This document shows, in pieces, positions 1 through 8,633 of a stretch of 46,126 bases of DNA. Under the pieces are notes generated by a model that worked only from the letters and a program-made list of their open reading frames with translations, ran no database searches and was not told the origin of the DNA. Within the stretch, counting starts at the first letter, position 1. Every line of letters starts with the position of its first letter. The stretch comes from a virus, in the IMG/VR virus record IMGVR_UViG_3300035670_000375, positions 1-46,126 of that record; one strand, given 5' to 3'. The translations under genes were made by a program, and so were the position numbers.

Positions 1-531
1 TCTATTGAGATGTGGTTGAAATACTTTGGTGAAGGCACTCAAGTTGTTGGCCTTGACATCAATCAAGAATGTTTGAAGTATGAATACAATGGTGATGTCA
101 AGATTGTGATGGGTGATCAAGGCGATCCTGCATTCTGGGATGAATTTCTCAAAACACAAAACAAATTTGATATTGTAATTGATGATGGCTCGCATGTAAT
201 GAATCATCAAATCACAACACTCAATAAAGTGTTTCCACATATCAAAGAAGGCGGTGTTTATATTTGTGAAGACACTCATACAAGTTATTGGCCACAGCCA
301 TGGGGTGGCGTGTTCCGTGGTGCTGGTACATTCTTAGAGCATACGAAACGTGCTACTGATATTTTGAATCAACAACACTTTCAGGGCACACCAATTTCTG
401 ACGAAGCATTGGCTGCGTATGATAATCTTTATTCAGTCGCATTCTATAACTCAATGGTCGTGATGGAAAAAGAAGAACTTAAATACTTTGGCATCACAGA
501 CAACAAAGCAAACGTAGGACGTGACCTATGA
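1..531 (+). CDS. Class I SAM-dependent O-methyltransferase, 5'-truncated by window edge
   Basis: The reading frame is open from the first base, so the true start lies upstream and the glycine-rich SAM motif I is probably missing. What remains shows the acidic post-motif I strand (VGLDINQE), the IVIDDGSH segment and GGVYICEDTHTSYW. These are typical of the CmcI/macrocin O-methyltransferase group, which methylates hydroxyls on sugars or antibiotics. It overlaps the next gene by 4 bases (ATGA) and sits in a run of glycan-type genes, so a sugar or cyclitol O-methyl transfer is the likely job. The substrate is unknown. Confidence 0.75.
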   Translation, partial: SIEMWLKYFGEGTQVVGLDINQECLKYEYNGDVKIVMGDQGDPAFWDEFLKTQNKFDIVIDDGSHVMNHQITTLNKVFPHIKEGGVYICEDTHTSYWPQPWGGVFRGAGTFLEHTKRATDILNQQHFQGTPISDEALAAYDNLYSVAFYNSMVVMEKEELKYFGITDNKANVGRDL

Positions 532-1241
532 AAATAGCATTATGCATTTCTGGTCAACCACGTATGTGGGAAAAGGGATATGAGTATCACTACGAAAATA
601 TTATCCGAGACAATGATGTAACTGTATTTTTACATTCGTGGGAAATGCCAGCGCAACAAATGCAAGCAATTTCTGCAAAGTATAATGCACACAGTTTCAT
701 TACATCACCAAATCCTACAGTTGATTTATCAAAGTATACAAACACACCACCACCATCACCAAACTGGAAAGTCAAAGATGGTCGCATGTCAACATATGCT
801 CAATTGCTTGCTATCAATGAATGTATGCGAACAAAACGTGAGTATGAAGAATACCACAACATGAAGTTTGATTGGGTTGTTAGGTCAAGATTTGATTTTG
901 CAATCAATGTTCGTATACCGTTTGAAGAACTTGACAACAGTAAGTTACATATTCCGAATTGTCGTATGACACCAAGTCGTGATTTTGGTAATGATCAATT
1001 TGCATTCTCTTCCTCTGAAAATATGAATAAGTATGCCGAAGCATATAATAATATTGACAATTTCTACAATTCTGGTGTACAATATATGATGGAAGATTTT
1101 ATGAGTGCTAATTGGATATTGCATGGACTAACTGGTGAGAATCTGGTTTATTGTGATATCAATCATCCATTTCCACCTGGTGAATATAACGGAACATGGC
1201 ACTCCTTGTTGAGAGAGGATATGAAAGAATGGCTGAAATAA
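528..1241 (+). CDS. Glycosyltransferase-like protein
   Basis: A 237-residue cytoplasmic protein with no signal peptide. The N-terminus MKIALCISGQPR is a Rossmann-like beta strand and turn seen in polysaccharide-cluster glycosyltransferase-like families. In the middle, WVVRSRFDF gives an RxRxD-type motif, followed by a conserved NDQFAFSSSENM segment that resembles acceptor or donor loops of capsule-type transferases. It is translationally coupled on both sides. I infer transfer of a sugar or cyclitol unit to a glycan; neither donor nor acceptor can be read from sequence. It could instead be a non-catalytic relative. Confidence 0.55.
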   Translation: MKIALCISGQPRMWEKGYEYHYENIIRDNDVTVFLHSWEMPAQQMQAISAKYNAHSFITSPNPTVDLSKYTNTPPPSPNWKVKDGRMSTYAQLLAINECMRTKREYEEYHNMKFDWVVRSRFDFAINVRIPFEELDNSKLHIPNCRMTPSRDFGNDQFAFSSSENMNKYAEAYNNIDNFYNSGVQYMMEDFMSANWILHGLTGENLVYCDINHPFPPGEYNGTWHSLLREDMKEWLK

Positions 1242-1960
1242 ATCTTGTTATCTGTATGGCGGGTTATAACACCCGCTTCCATGATGTTGGCTTTGATATT
1301 CCAAAATATTTGTTGCCCTGGAATGGCACAACAATCATTCATGAAATTCTAAAGAACTTAGGACCAACACGGCAAACTGTCCTCGTAGCAAATAACAGAG
1401 ACAGATATTTCAGCAATCAACTAATTGAGTCTATTGAACCTTTAGGTTTGAATGGTGAAAACGTCCTTTATATTGGCGACACAAAAGGTCAAGCGCATAC
1501 AGCAGCAATAGGCATGACACAAATTGAACACATGATGTTGCCTACGTTTGTTCACAATGCAGATACGATTCTTACTGGTCGTAAATTTGAGGAAATCGTC
1601 AAACAGATGGACGATTGGTATGATGTCTATGTTGATGTATTCGTAGGTAACTCACCAAAATATTCTTATGTTCGTGCTTATGAAGGAATAGTTACTGAGA
1701 TTGTAGAGAAGAAACAAATATCTCCGTATGCATCATCGGGTCTTTATGGTTTCACCTCTGCATCTTTATATTTGAATGAATATAATTCTGTTGTTCAGGA
1801 AAGAGATGAGTTATATATTTCAGACGTTATCCAGAGTATGTTGAAGAATGACATGCGAGGTTGCATGAATGGTCTTGGCAATTATCAAGAAACCATCGTG
1901 TTAGGTAGTCCACAAGAATATGGAATTGAAATAGCTAGACAGAAACTAGGTTCTAGATGA
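1229..1960 (+). CDS. Sugar-phosphate nucleotidyltransferase
   Basis: A 243-residue NTP-transferase-fold protein that activates a sugar-1-phosphate-like substrate to an NDP-sugar. The N-terminus LVICMAGYNTRF is the G-x-x-x-R-F nucleotide-binding loop, followed by DIPKYLLPWNGTTIIHEIL (the usual PKxLLP...I segment). VHNADTIL corresponds to the N/DxD metal-binding motif. The start chosen is the internal ATG behind GAGAGAGG, overlapping the previous gene by 13 bases; a longer frame would add 11 unrelated residues. Neighbours include a kinase-like and a cyclase-like gene, suggesting it activates the product of that kinase. The specific NTP and sugar are unknown. Confidence 0.75.
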   Translation: MAEINLVICMAGYNTRFHDVGFDIPKYLLPWNGTTIIHEILKNLGPTRQTVLVANNRDRYFSNQLIESIEPLGLNGENVLYIGDTKGQAHTAAIGMTQIEHMMLPTFVHNADTILTGRKFEEIVKQMDDWYDVYVDVFVGNSPKYSYVRAYEGIVTEIVEKKQISPYASSGLYGFTSASLYLNEYNSVVQERDELYISDVIQSMLKNDMRGCMNGLGNYQETIVLGSPQEYGIEIARQKLGSR

Positions 1961-2913
1961 GATCAATTAAGTTAAAGGGTGGCTCTCTCAGTTCAACTTA
2001 TTATCACGGCATAATAGGTGAAGAGTTTGTGCGTAAAAGCGTCAATCGTGATGTTAATCGTGAGTATGGTTATGTTCGTTGGTATTCACAATTGAAAAAA
2101 CTACAAAGATACAATACGCAATACCCGAATCTTTTTCCAAAAGTTCTTCGTGCGGGAATTGATGCATACACACCTTATTTTGATCTTGAATATCTTGAAG
2201 GATTTGAAGACATCAAAACAATTCTTGCAACAAAGAAACTTACTGAATATGAGATTGCAAATGTCAGTGAAGCTGTATGGAAAGGTCTTCATCAACTACA
2301 CAGTATCAAGCACAAATCTACAATTTACACAGGTAAACTTTACTTTGTAGAAGAGATTGAACAAAAGATAAACGATGCGTTAAAGCACAAAGAGTTTGAA
2401 GAGTTCTATGATATGGGAACTCATGCATACTTTGGCGGTATCGTGCATGGTCTGAGTAATTACATGAACGAACTAGAAAACTTTTTTAATGAAGTTGAAA
2501 TCATTGAAGAAGAAAACATTCACGGTAATCCTACACTTGAAAACATCATGTATTCGTTTGATGAGAATCGTGTAGTCTTTATTGATCCGTATGAAGAAAG
2601 TATTATAGACACGAAATATCTAGACTATGCACAAGTTCTACAATGTTCACGCAGCCACTATGGTCATATCAACGATAATGATGTAGTTATTGAAGGCGGT
2701 GGTGTGAGCCATTGTATTGCTATACCTAAAAACTTTCATACATTTAATCAACACTTTGAATCAAAACTTGACAATAATAAAATGTTGATTGATGTGTTAG
2801 AAGCAACTCAATTTATCCGTATGCTTCCGTTCAAGTGTTTGGCAGGCGACATAGATAAAGCAAAGTATTTTTATGTACATGCATGTTATTTGTTGAGTAA
2901 GGTGTTTAAATGA
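1957..2913 (+). CDS. APH/choline-kinase-fold small-molecule kinase
   Basis: A 318-residue protein of the aminoglycoside phosphotransferase/choline kinase fold. The catalytic loop reads IHGNPTLENIMY, the HGxPxxxN Brenner-type motif with Asn where many family members have Asp. VVFIDPYEES follows as the metal-binding IDP motif. The upstream region (residues about 60-120) carries the hinge-like FDLEYLEGF typical of this family. Related proteins phosphorylate sugars, cyclitols, choline or antibiotics. Position between a nucleotidyltransferase and a sugar-phosphate cyclase suggests it makes the phosphorylated intermediate for activation. The HGN instead of HGD is worth noting, because the Asp is usually the catalytic base. 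Confidence 0.65.
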   Translation: MRSIKLKGGSLSSTYYHGIIGEEFVRKSVNRDVNREYGYVRWYSQLKKLQRYNTQYPNLFPKVLRAGIDAYTPYFDLEYLEGFEDIKTILATKKLTEYEIANVSEAVWKGLHQLHSIKHKSTIYTGKLYFVEEIEQKINDALKHKEFEEFYDMGTHAYFGGIVHGLSNYMNELENFFNEVEIIEEENIHGNPTLENIMYSFDENRVVFIDPYEESIIDTKYLDYAQVLQCSRSHYGHINDNDVVIEGGGVSHCIAIPKNFHTFNQHFESKLDNNKMLIDVLEATQFIRMLPFKCLAGDIDKAKYFYVHACYLLSKVFK

Positions 2914-4046
2914 GTTTAGATTTTATGATGGACTATGATAAGTTCAAAAGAACTTGGTCAGTTAAGACAGAATTACCAGTAGAATTCAAGCTGACATATT
3001 CGGCTGATATATTCAATCCACAAAATAAAGATGTAGTCAATCTATCAAATAGCAATCGTAGAATTATTGTAATTGATAAAGAAGTATTTAATCTTTATCA
3101 TGATAAAATCAGCACATATTTTACTGATAATAAACTAGACCTCCATGTAATTTTTGTTGACTGTAAAGAAGAAAACAAAACTTGGGAAAATCTAAATCAT
3201 ATTTTACAACAATTTGAAGACATAGGAGTATTGCGCCGTGAAGAAATCATCGCAGTCGGTGGTGGTGTTTTGCTTGACATTGTTGGTTTTGCTTGCAGTA
3301 TTTACCGCCGTGGAATTCCATATATCAAAATCCCCACAACACTTTTGGCGATTGTTGACGCTTCAGTGGGTTCAAAAGTAGCAGTCAATCATTTCGGTCG
3401 TCGTAACAGAATCGGTGCATATTATCCACCAGTCGCAACATACATTGATAAGAAGTTTATCAAGACACAGAGTGAACGTGAAATTGTGAATGGTATTGCT
3501 GAGATATTCAAACTAGCAGTCATCAAAAGTCCTGAGTTGTTTCATCTATTAGAAGAAAATGCAGAGATACTTATTGAAGAAAAGTTTCAGTACGGTGCAG
3601 TACCAGTTCGTGTAATCAATCTAGCAATTACAGAAATGATTGCAGAACTTGGTCCAAATCTATGGGAAAAACGATTAGATCGTTGCGTTGATTTTGGGCA
3701 CACGTTTAGTCCTGTAATTGAAATGAATCACATGGACGAACTATTGCATGGTGAAGCAGTAGCATTAGATTGTTTGTATAGTACATGTATAGCATATAAT
3801 CGTGAGTATATTTCAGAAGACACCATCAGAAGAATTTTTGATGTCGCAAAGCGATTGAAACTAAAAACATTTCATCCTGGTTTCACAAACATGAAGTTGT
3901 TGACAGAAAGTTTGCGTGATGCAACAAAGCATCGTAATGGTAATCAGTATGCTCCACTTCCTATTGGTATTGGCAACTACAAAATTGTAAATGATATTAC
4001 TGAAGAAGAAATGAAAATGGCAATTGATATGTTTGAGGAGGTGTGA
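2910..4046 (+). CDS. Sugar-phosphate cyclase, EEVS-like (DHQ synthase superfamily)
   Basis: A 378-residue member of the 3-dehydroquinate synthase superfamily. NAD-binding GGGVLLDIVGFACSIYRRG, the PTTLLAIVDASVGSK loop and RRNRIGAYYPP are all present. AEIFKLAVIKSPELF and the zinc-site segment DFGHTFSPVIE...HGEAV follow. Genuine DHQ synthases read GHTFGHAIE at the last position; GHTFSPxxE is what I know from sedoheptulose 7-phosphate cyclases such as 2-epi-5-epi-valiolone synthase. I therefore prefer a C7-cyclitol synthase acting on sedoheptulose 7-phosphate, an inference from motifs. Alternatives are an unusual DHQ synthase or a deoxy-inosose synthase. It overlaps the kinase gene by 4 bases. 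Confidence 0.75.
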   Translation: MSLDFMMDYDKFKRTWSVKTELPVEFKLTYSADIFNPQNKDVVNLSNSNRRIIVIDKEVFNLYHDKISTYFTDNKLDLHVIFVDCKEENKTWENLNHILQQFEDIGVLRREEIIAVGGGVLLDIVGFACSIYRRGIPYIKIPTTLLAIVDASVGSKVAVNHFGRRNRIGAYYPPVATYIDKKFIKTQSEREIVNGIAEIFKLAVIKSPELFHLLEENAEILIEEKFQYGAVPVRVINLAITEMIAELGPNLWEKRLDRCVDFGHTFSPVIEMNHMDELLHGEAVALDCLYSTCIAYNREYISEDTIRRIFDVAKRLKLKTFHPGFTNMKLLTESLRDATKHRNGNQYAPLPIGIGNYKIVNDITEEEMKMAIDMFEEV

Positions 4047-4720
4047 TGCGTAAAGTTGCTGTTGTTACTGGTTGCAGCTATGGTCTAGGTCATGAAATAT
4101 CCAATAGATTAATTGACGAAGGATATTTTGTTTACGGTATTTCACGAACAGAACCACCAATGGACTTGTCATCATATCCCGATACGTTTGAATGGATAGA
4201 ATGTGATATATCAAATGCAACAGACGTTGAGATTGCGTTTAGAGATATCGGCACGTATATTGATGTTCTTGTAAATAATGCTGGTGTGTATGAATGGAAT
4301 ATCTTTCATAAAGATGCAACGTCCTCAATGATTGATAGAATTATTGATACGAATGTCAAAGGTACAATGTATGTAACACTACAAGCATTGAAACTAATGA
4401 AAGAAAAATCTGACATTTTCTTTATCAATTCCGTTGCGGGTCTTTCAGAAATTCAATATGAAGCTGTTTATGCTGCATCTAAACATGCACTCACGGCATT
4501 TGCTGGTATTTTAGGTCAAGAACTTAATAATCAACTTGAGAAGATTAGAGTTACAAGTATTCATCCTGGCGGTATGAATACACATATGCAAAAAGATCAT
4601 CCATATAAAGATAAGTTTATGGACCCAAAAGAAGTCGTTGATATGATGATGCATGTTCTGAAATCTAAATCAAGATATAAAACAATCAAAATGTTCCCGG
4701 AGTTTGAATGGCACGAATAA
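4046..4720 (+). CDS. Short-chain dehydrogenase/reductase (SDR)
   Basis: A 224-residue classical SDR. The cofactor loop TGCSYGLG sits at the N-terminus, DVLVNNAG around residue 75, the catalytic Ser in FFINSVAGLS and the YAASK catalytic Tyr/Lys pair downstream. IHPGGMNT follows the active site as usual. The ATG overlaps the stop of the cyclase gene (TGATG), so translation is coupled; a GTG one codon earlier is less likely. In C7-cyclitol pathways an SDR reduces a keto-cyclitol, which fits the neighbour. NAD(P) preference and substrate cannot be fixed from sequence. Confidence 0.85.
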   Translation: MRKVAVVTGCSYGLGHEISNRLIDEGYFVYGISRTEPPMDLSSYPDTFEWIECDISNATDVEIAFRDIGTYIDVLVNNAGVYEWNIFHKDATSSMIDRIIDTNVKGTMYVTLQALKLMKEKSDIFFINSVAGLSEIQYEAVYAASKHALTAFAGILGQELNNQLEKIRVTSIHPGGMNTHMQKDHPYKDKFMDPKEVVDMMMHVLKSKSRYKTIKMFPEFEWHE

Positions 4721-5418
4721 TACCAGATACGCCACTTTTTATTGTAACATCTGCGCTGAATCCTAATATGGGTGTCATCAATCGTGATGACAGGCTGCAA
4801 CAAACAATTGAGGGTCTGAAGTCTCTCCGTGAGAAGTGTCCTGATGCGATTGTTTTACTTGCGGATGGATCACCAGAAAAAGTTGAAGAAGATAAAATCA
4901 AAGCATTGGATGGACTAGTTCATCTTGTAGCAGATTTTTCTGGTGATAATGATATAACACAGTTTGCAGCAACAGGACGAAAGAGTGAAGCAGAGAATGT
5001 TCTCATGCTCAAAACTCTTTTGCTGCTGAAGCAAGATCCGGGTATGATGCGTTTGTTGCAAACAGTGAACAGAGTCTTCAAGCTATCAGCTAGAACAACA
5101 ATTGACGATAGTTTTGATATCTCAGAACACAATCACTTCGGCAAGTATGTTTTCAAGAAACGTATGCCTACTTGGATACAAGGTGAACGAGCAGAAGTTT
5201 TTACCGACTTGTTAATAACTCGGCTGTTTTCTTTCTGTCCAAGTTTGTTAGATGACTATTTCATTATGTGCAAACGTAATATCAATGTCATTATGGAGAC
5301 TGGAGTTGACACCGAACATGCACATTTCTTCAATATGAGTCAGGAAAATCTCATAGAACTAAATATAATTCACTGTCGTGGAATTATGGCTGGTACCGGT
5401 ACGCTTGAAATCTACTAA
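4708..5418 (+). CDS. Possible glycosyltransferase-like protein, last gene of the sugar cassette
   Basis: A 236-residue soluble protein that overlaps the SDR gene by 13 bases. The first half (RDDRLQQTIEGLKSLREKCPDAIVLLADGS) looks like the nucleotide-binding half of a GT-A fold. The middle segment FKLSARTTIDDSFDI and the later IMETGVDTEHAHFF resemble acceptor-side motifs of capsular sugar transferases. I do not recognise the family with certainty. Context (methyltransferase, nucleotidyltransferase, kinase, cyclase, SDR) favours a transferase that uses the activated product. The stop codon overlaps a tandem late-promoter-like motif. Confidence 0.4.
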   Translation: MARIIPDTPLFIVTSALNPNMGVINRDDRLQQTIEGLKSLREKCPDAIVLLADGSPEKVEEDKIKALDGLVHLVADFSGDNDITQFAATGRKSEAENVLMLKTLLLLKQDPGMMRLLQTVNRVFKLSARTTIDDSFDISEHNHFGKYVFKKRMPTWIQGERAEVFTDLLITRLFSFCPSLLDDYFIMCKRNINVIMETGVDTEHAHFFNMSQENLIELNIIHCRGIMAGTGTLEIY

Positions 5419-5428
5419 ATACTAAATA
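5414..5428 (+). promoter_or_regulatory. Tandem late-promoter-like octamers (ACTAAATA x2)
   Basis: Two copies of ACTAAATA share one base. They resemble the T4 late-promoter octamer TATAAATA and its relaxed forms in marine T4-like phages. The motif lies 36-50 bases before the first virion-protein gene, a sensible late-promoter position. AT-rich sequence makes chance matches possible. Confidence 0.45.
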
Positions 5429-5463
5429 GATTTATTGTAAATCAACTGCTGTAGAGGCGGAGA

Positions 5464-8103
5464 ATGAAATTTAGAGATTTTTTGCGTGAGCAAAAAGAAA
5501 AAAGTGCTGTTTTAGCTTTCGGGCGTATGAATCCGATCACAAACGGCCATGAAAAACTAGTCAATAAAGTCAAAAAAGTTGCCAAAGAAGCTGGCGCATC
5601 ACATCACATTGTCCTGTCACATTCACAGGATCCAAAGAAGAATCCTCTCTCAGCAGCACAAAAATTAAAACATGCCAAGAATGCGTTTCCTGGCACCAAT
5701 TTCGTAGCAGCATCCAAAAACTCACCCACATTTTTTGACCATGCAGAGAAGTTACACAAACAGGGTGTAACAGATTTTCACATGGTAGGTGGTTCAGATC
5801 GCACTGGTGAATTTGCTAGGCTGTTGAGAAAATATAACGGTACACACGAGGGTGCCCGTTTCAATTTCAAAACAATTACTGTACACACTGCTGGTGAACG
5901 TGATCCAGATGCAGAAGGTGTTGCAGGAATTTCTGCAAGCAAAATGCGTGAAGCAGCAAAAAATGGAGACTTTGATACTTTTAGGAAAGGTGCTCCGTCA
6001 AAAATGTCACAAGCACATGTCAAACAAATGTTCAATGATGTACGCAAAGGTATGAATCTTAAAGAAGAAGTAATAACTGAAGGCGTTCACGATAAAGGTA
6101 TCTTCAAGGCTGTTTTCTTAGGTGGTGGACCAGGCTCAGGCAAAGATTATGTTCTGAGTAATACACTAGATGGTCATGGTCTAACAGAAATCAATTCAGA
6201 TAAAGCATTAGAGTATCTGATGGACAAAGAAGACCTTGATATGAAAATGCCTGAGAATGAAGAAGAGCAACGTAATGCAGTTCGTAAACGTGCAAAAAAC
6301 ATTACAGAACTCCGTCAGCGTCTTGCACTTCATGGTCGTAATGGATTGATTATCAATGGCACTGGTGATGATCCAGAAAAATATAAAAAGATCAAAGAAA
6401 AACTAGAAGCTTTAGGTTACGAAACAAAGATGGTGATGGTCAACACAGCAGATGAAGTTTCTCGTCAACGAAACGTTGAGCGTGGACAGCGTGGTGGTCG
6501 TACTGTTCCTGAAGATATTCGTAAAGAAAAATGGGATGCAGTTCAAGCATCACGTGTTGAACACGCAAAAATATTTGGCGATAACTACGTTGAGTTTGAT
6601 AATTCAGAAGATTTGCGTTCAGCACCACCTGAAGTTGTTGATGCGAAAAATAAAGAAATGCAGGGCATCTTCAAAGATATACAAAAGTTTGTTGGTGCTG
6701 CACCTAAGAATGATCAGTCAAAACAATGGATTGCAAATGAATTAGGTAAAAAAGATACAGCACCAGTTGTAAAAGATGCACGACCACATGCAGATGCTGG
6801 ACATCAAGAAGAAGGAAACAAGCTAGGACTTGAATACTACGGATTTGGACGTTATGGTAAAGATGGTAAAGTAACACACCGCTCAGTTCATGGTAAGCTT
6901 GTAGAAATTCAACCAAAACAAAAAGAAACACCCGATTTACCTGTCATGGGCTCTGGTTCTGCAAGCACTAAAGAATTTCAATTGAGGGGCAAACAAAAAG
7001 AAAAACTAAAAGACATTCAGTCTAAGTCTAAACTTCCTAAAACGAAAAACGAAAGTATTAACGACAAGTTTGAAAACTTTTTATCTGAAGCAGTAACAGT
7101 CACAATTACTGGTGATACAGCAGAAGAAGTTTCTAAAACGTTCCGTCTCCTTCGTACAGATGATGAAGAGATGACTGAGCAAGAAGAAGTAAACACAATG
7201 TCGGATCCGGGTGCATACAATCTCCTTCGTTTAGGTATGCCACTTATCAAAGAAGATTTGCGTAACTGGTTTGATCCTAAACATCCAGAAGGTGGTTGGA
7301 AACGTATCAATAGCAAAGGTGAAGCAATTGGTCCTTGTGCAAGAGAACCTGGTGAAGCAAAGCCAAAATGCATGAGCAATGAGAAACGTGCATCACTGAG
7401 TAAAAAAGAAAGAGCGTCTGCTGTTGCTGCTAAACGCAAGCATGATCCAAATCCAGAACGTAAAGGTGAACCAATCAACGTATCAAGTTTTGGTAAGGGC
7501 AAGATAAGTGAAGAAACAGAAAAGAAACAAAAGCTATTAGCAGATAAAAATGGCAAGCCAAGAACATTCTTGCTCAGAGCATCAGCAGCAAAAGAAGCAC
7601 ATACAAAAAATGGTACAGTTCACAAAGTAGGAAGTAAGTACGTTGTCAAAATAAAAGAGGATAAAGATGAAGTTTATTCACCAACTCATAATGCAATTGA
7701 AGCAGCTTATGGACAGAATAGTTCCACGCCGTCAGCAAAACAACTTGGAAAAGTCAGAACCGATTCAGGAAGAACAGAAAAACCAAGACTTGACAAACCA
7801 GTTGCCGAAGAACGAAGAACAATCAGTCTCTCGTCCATCAAAGAGAACTTCCAAAAGAAAATCCAAGAATCAATTGACAAAGGAATAGAGCCTGGTATTT
7901 CTATGGCAGCAGCTGGTGAATCTCCTGCCCGTGATATGGGTGAAAAGCTAAGTAAAAAAGGTAAAGCAACACAAGTTGTTCCAAAGAATATTAGTGAACT
8001 CACTGGCGATGAAACAACAGCAAGCATTGGTGATCAGAAAGAAGATGAGTTGAAGAAAAAAGGCATCTCAATTACAACATTCAAAAAGAGAAACTACATA
8101 TGA
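5464..8103 (+). CDS. Virion-associated multidomain protein: nucleotidylyltransferase + P-loop kinase + acidic-motif tail
   Basis: An 879-residue fusion. Residues 14-165 form a cytidylyl/adenylyltransferase-like domain: FGRMNPITNGHEKL carries the T/HxGH loop and GISASKMR the ISSTxxR-like signature. Residues about 215-400 form a P-loop kinase of the zeta-toxin/AAA_33 type (FLGGGPGSGKDYV at 218-230, then an Arg-rich lid near RNVERGQRGG). Residues about 598-680 hold a basic Cys-containing segment (GWKRINSKGEAIGPCAREPG) shared with phage structural proteins. The rest is Lys/Glu-rich and probably disordered, with several EEV motifs. RBS GAGGCGGAG. Cargo or salvage role is unproven. Confidence 0.7.
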   Translation: MKFRDFLREQKEKSAVLAFGRMNPITNGHEKLVNKVKKVAKEAGASHHIVLSHSQDPKKNPLSAAQKLKHAKNAFPGTNFVAASKNSPTFFDHAEKLHKQGVTDFHMVGGSDRTGEFARLLRKYNGTHEGARFNFKTITVHTAGERDPDAEGVAGISASKMREAAKNGDFDTFRKGAPSKMSQAHVKQMFNDVRKGMNLKEEVITEGVHDKGIFKAVFLGGGPGSGKDYVLSNTLDGHGLTEINSDKALEYLMDKEDLDMKMPENEEEQRNAVRKRAKNITELRQRLALHGRNGLIINGTGDDPEKYKKIKEKLEALGYETKMVMVNTADEVSRQRNVERGQRGGRTVPEDIRKEKWDAVQASRVEHAKIFGDNYVEFDNSEDLRSAPPEVVDAKNKEMQGIFKDIQKFVGAAPKNDQSKQWIANELGKKDTAPVVKDARPHADAGHQEEGNKLGLEYYGFGRYGKDGKVTHRSVHGKLVEIQPKQKETPDLPVMGSGSASTKEFQLRGKQKEKLKDIQSKSKLPKTKNESINDKFENFLSEAVTVTITGDTAEEVSKTFRLLRTDDEEMTEQEEVNTMSDPGAYNLLRLGMPLIKEDLRNWFDPKHPEGGWKRINSKGEAIGPCAREPGEAKPKCMSNEKRASLSKKERASAVAAKRKHDPNPERKGEPINVSSFGKGKISEETEKKQKLLADKNGKPRTFLLRASAAKEAHTKNGTVHKVGSKYVVKIKEDKDEVYSPTHNAIEAAYGQNSSTPSAKQLGKVRTDSGRTEKPRLDKPVAEERRTISLSSIKENFQKKIQESIDKGIEPGISMAAAGESPARDMGEKLSKKGKATQVVPKNISELTGDETTASIGDQKEDELKKKGISITTFKKRNYI

Positions 8104-8633
8104 AATCGTTCAAACAACATTTAGAAGAAAGATGCTGGCCTGGTTATAAGCCAGTACCTGGTAAAAAGCCGTATTCTCTTGGCTCTTGTGTCAAAGAAGA
8201 AGTTGAAGAACTAGAAGAAGAGCGTCCTGGTTTGTGGGCAAATATTCGTGCAAAGAGAGCCAGAGGTGAAAAAATGAGAAAGTCTGGTTCAGAGGGCGCA
8301 CCGACTGATGCTCAAATCAAAGCAATCAGAGCAAGTGAAGAAGTTGAACATCTTGACGAAGACGGAGCATGGACACGTAAAGAGGGCCAATCCGAATCGG
8401 GTGGTTTGAATAGAAAAGGTATTGAATCATATCGTCGTGAAAACCCCGGTTCAAAACTTTCAATGGCTGTCACAACAAAGCCATCTAAATTAGATCCAGA
8501 TTCTAAAGCAGCAAAGCGCCGTAAATCATTTTGCGCCAGAATGGGCGGTCTCAAAAAAAGATTGACTTCATCCAAAACCGCAAATAATCCAGATTCTCGT
8601 GTAAATAAGGCGCTAAGAAAATGGAACTGCTAA
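8100..8633 (+). CDS. Small basic virion-type protein with acidic motifs
   Basis: A 177-residue protein coupled to the large fusion gene by ATGA. The N-terminal third contains two acidic motif copies (KEEVEELEEE and EEVEHLDED). The C-terminal 100 residues are very basic with conserved Cys and Gly (RRKSFCARMGGLKKR, then NPDSRVNKALRKWNC), a domain I associate with T4-like marine phage virion proteins. The basic tail could bind DNA inside the head. It has no recognisable enzymatic motif. The gene is followed by an HNH-type nuclease gene that starts inside its last codons. Confidence 0.65.
   Translation: MKSFKQHLEERCWPGYKPVPGKKPYSLGSCVKEEVEELEEERPGLWANIRAKRARGEKMRKSGSEGAPTDAQIKAIRASEEVEHLDEDGAWTRKEGQSESGGLNRKGIESYRRENPGSKLSMAVTTKPSKLDPDSKAAKRRKSFCARMGGLKKRLTSSKTANNPDSRVNKALRKWNC

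Noticed and set aside
6452-6745. Second + frame of 97 codons inside the P-loop kinase region
   Set aside because: The main frame carries conserved kinase motifs across this stretch; the alternative frame has no start signal.
7017-7556. Long minus-strand open frame (179 codons) opposite the multidomain virion protein
   Set aside because: The + frame has recognisable domains and continuous coding character; the minus frame is Ser/Leu/Pro-rich antisense with no ribosome site or homology cue.
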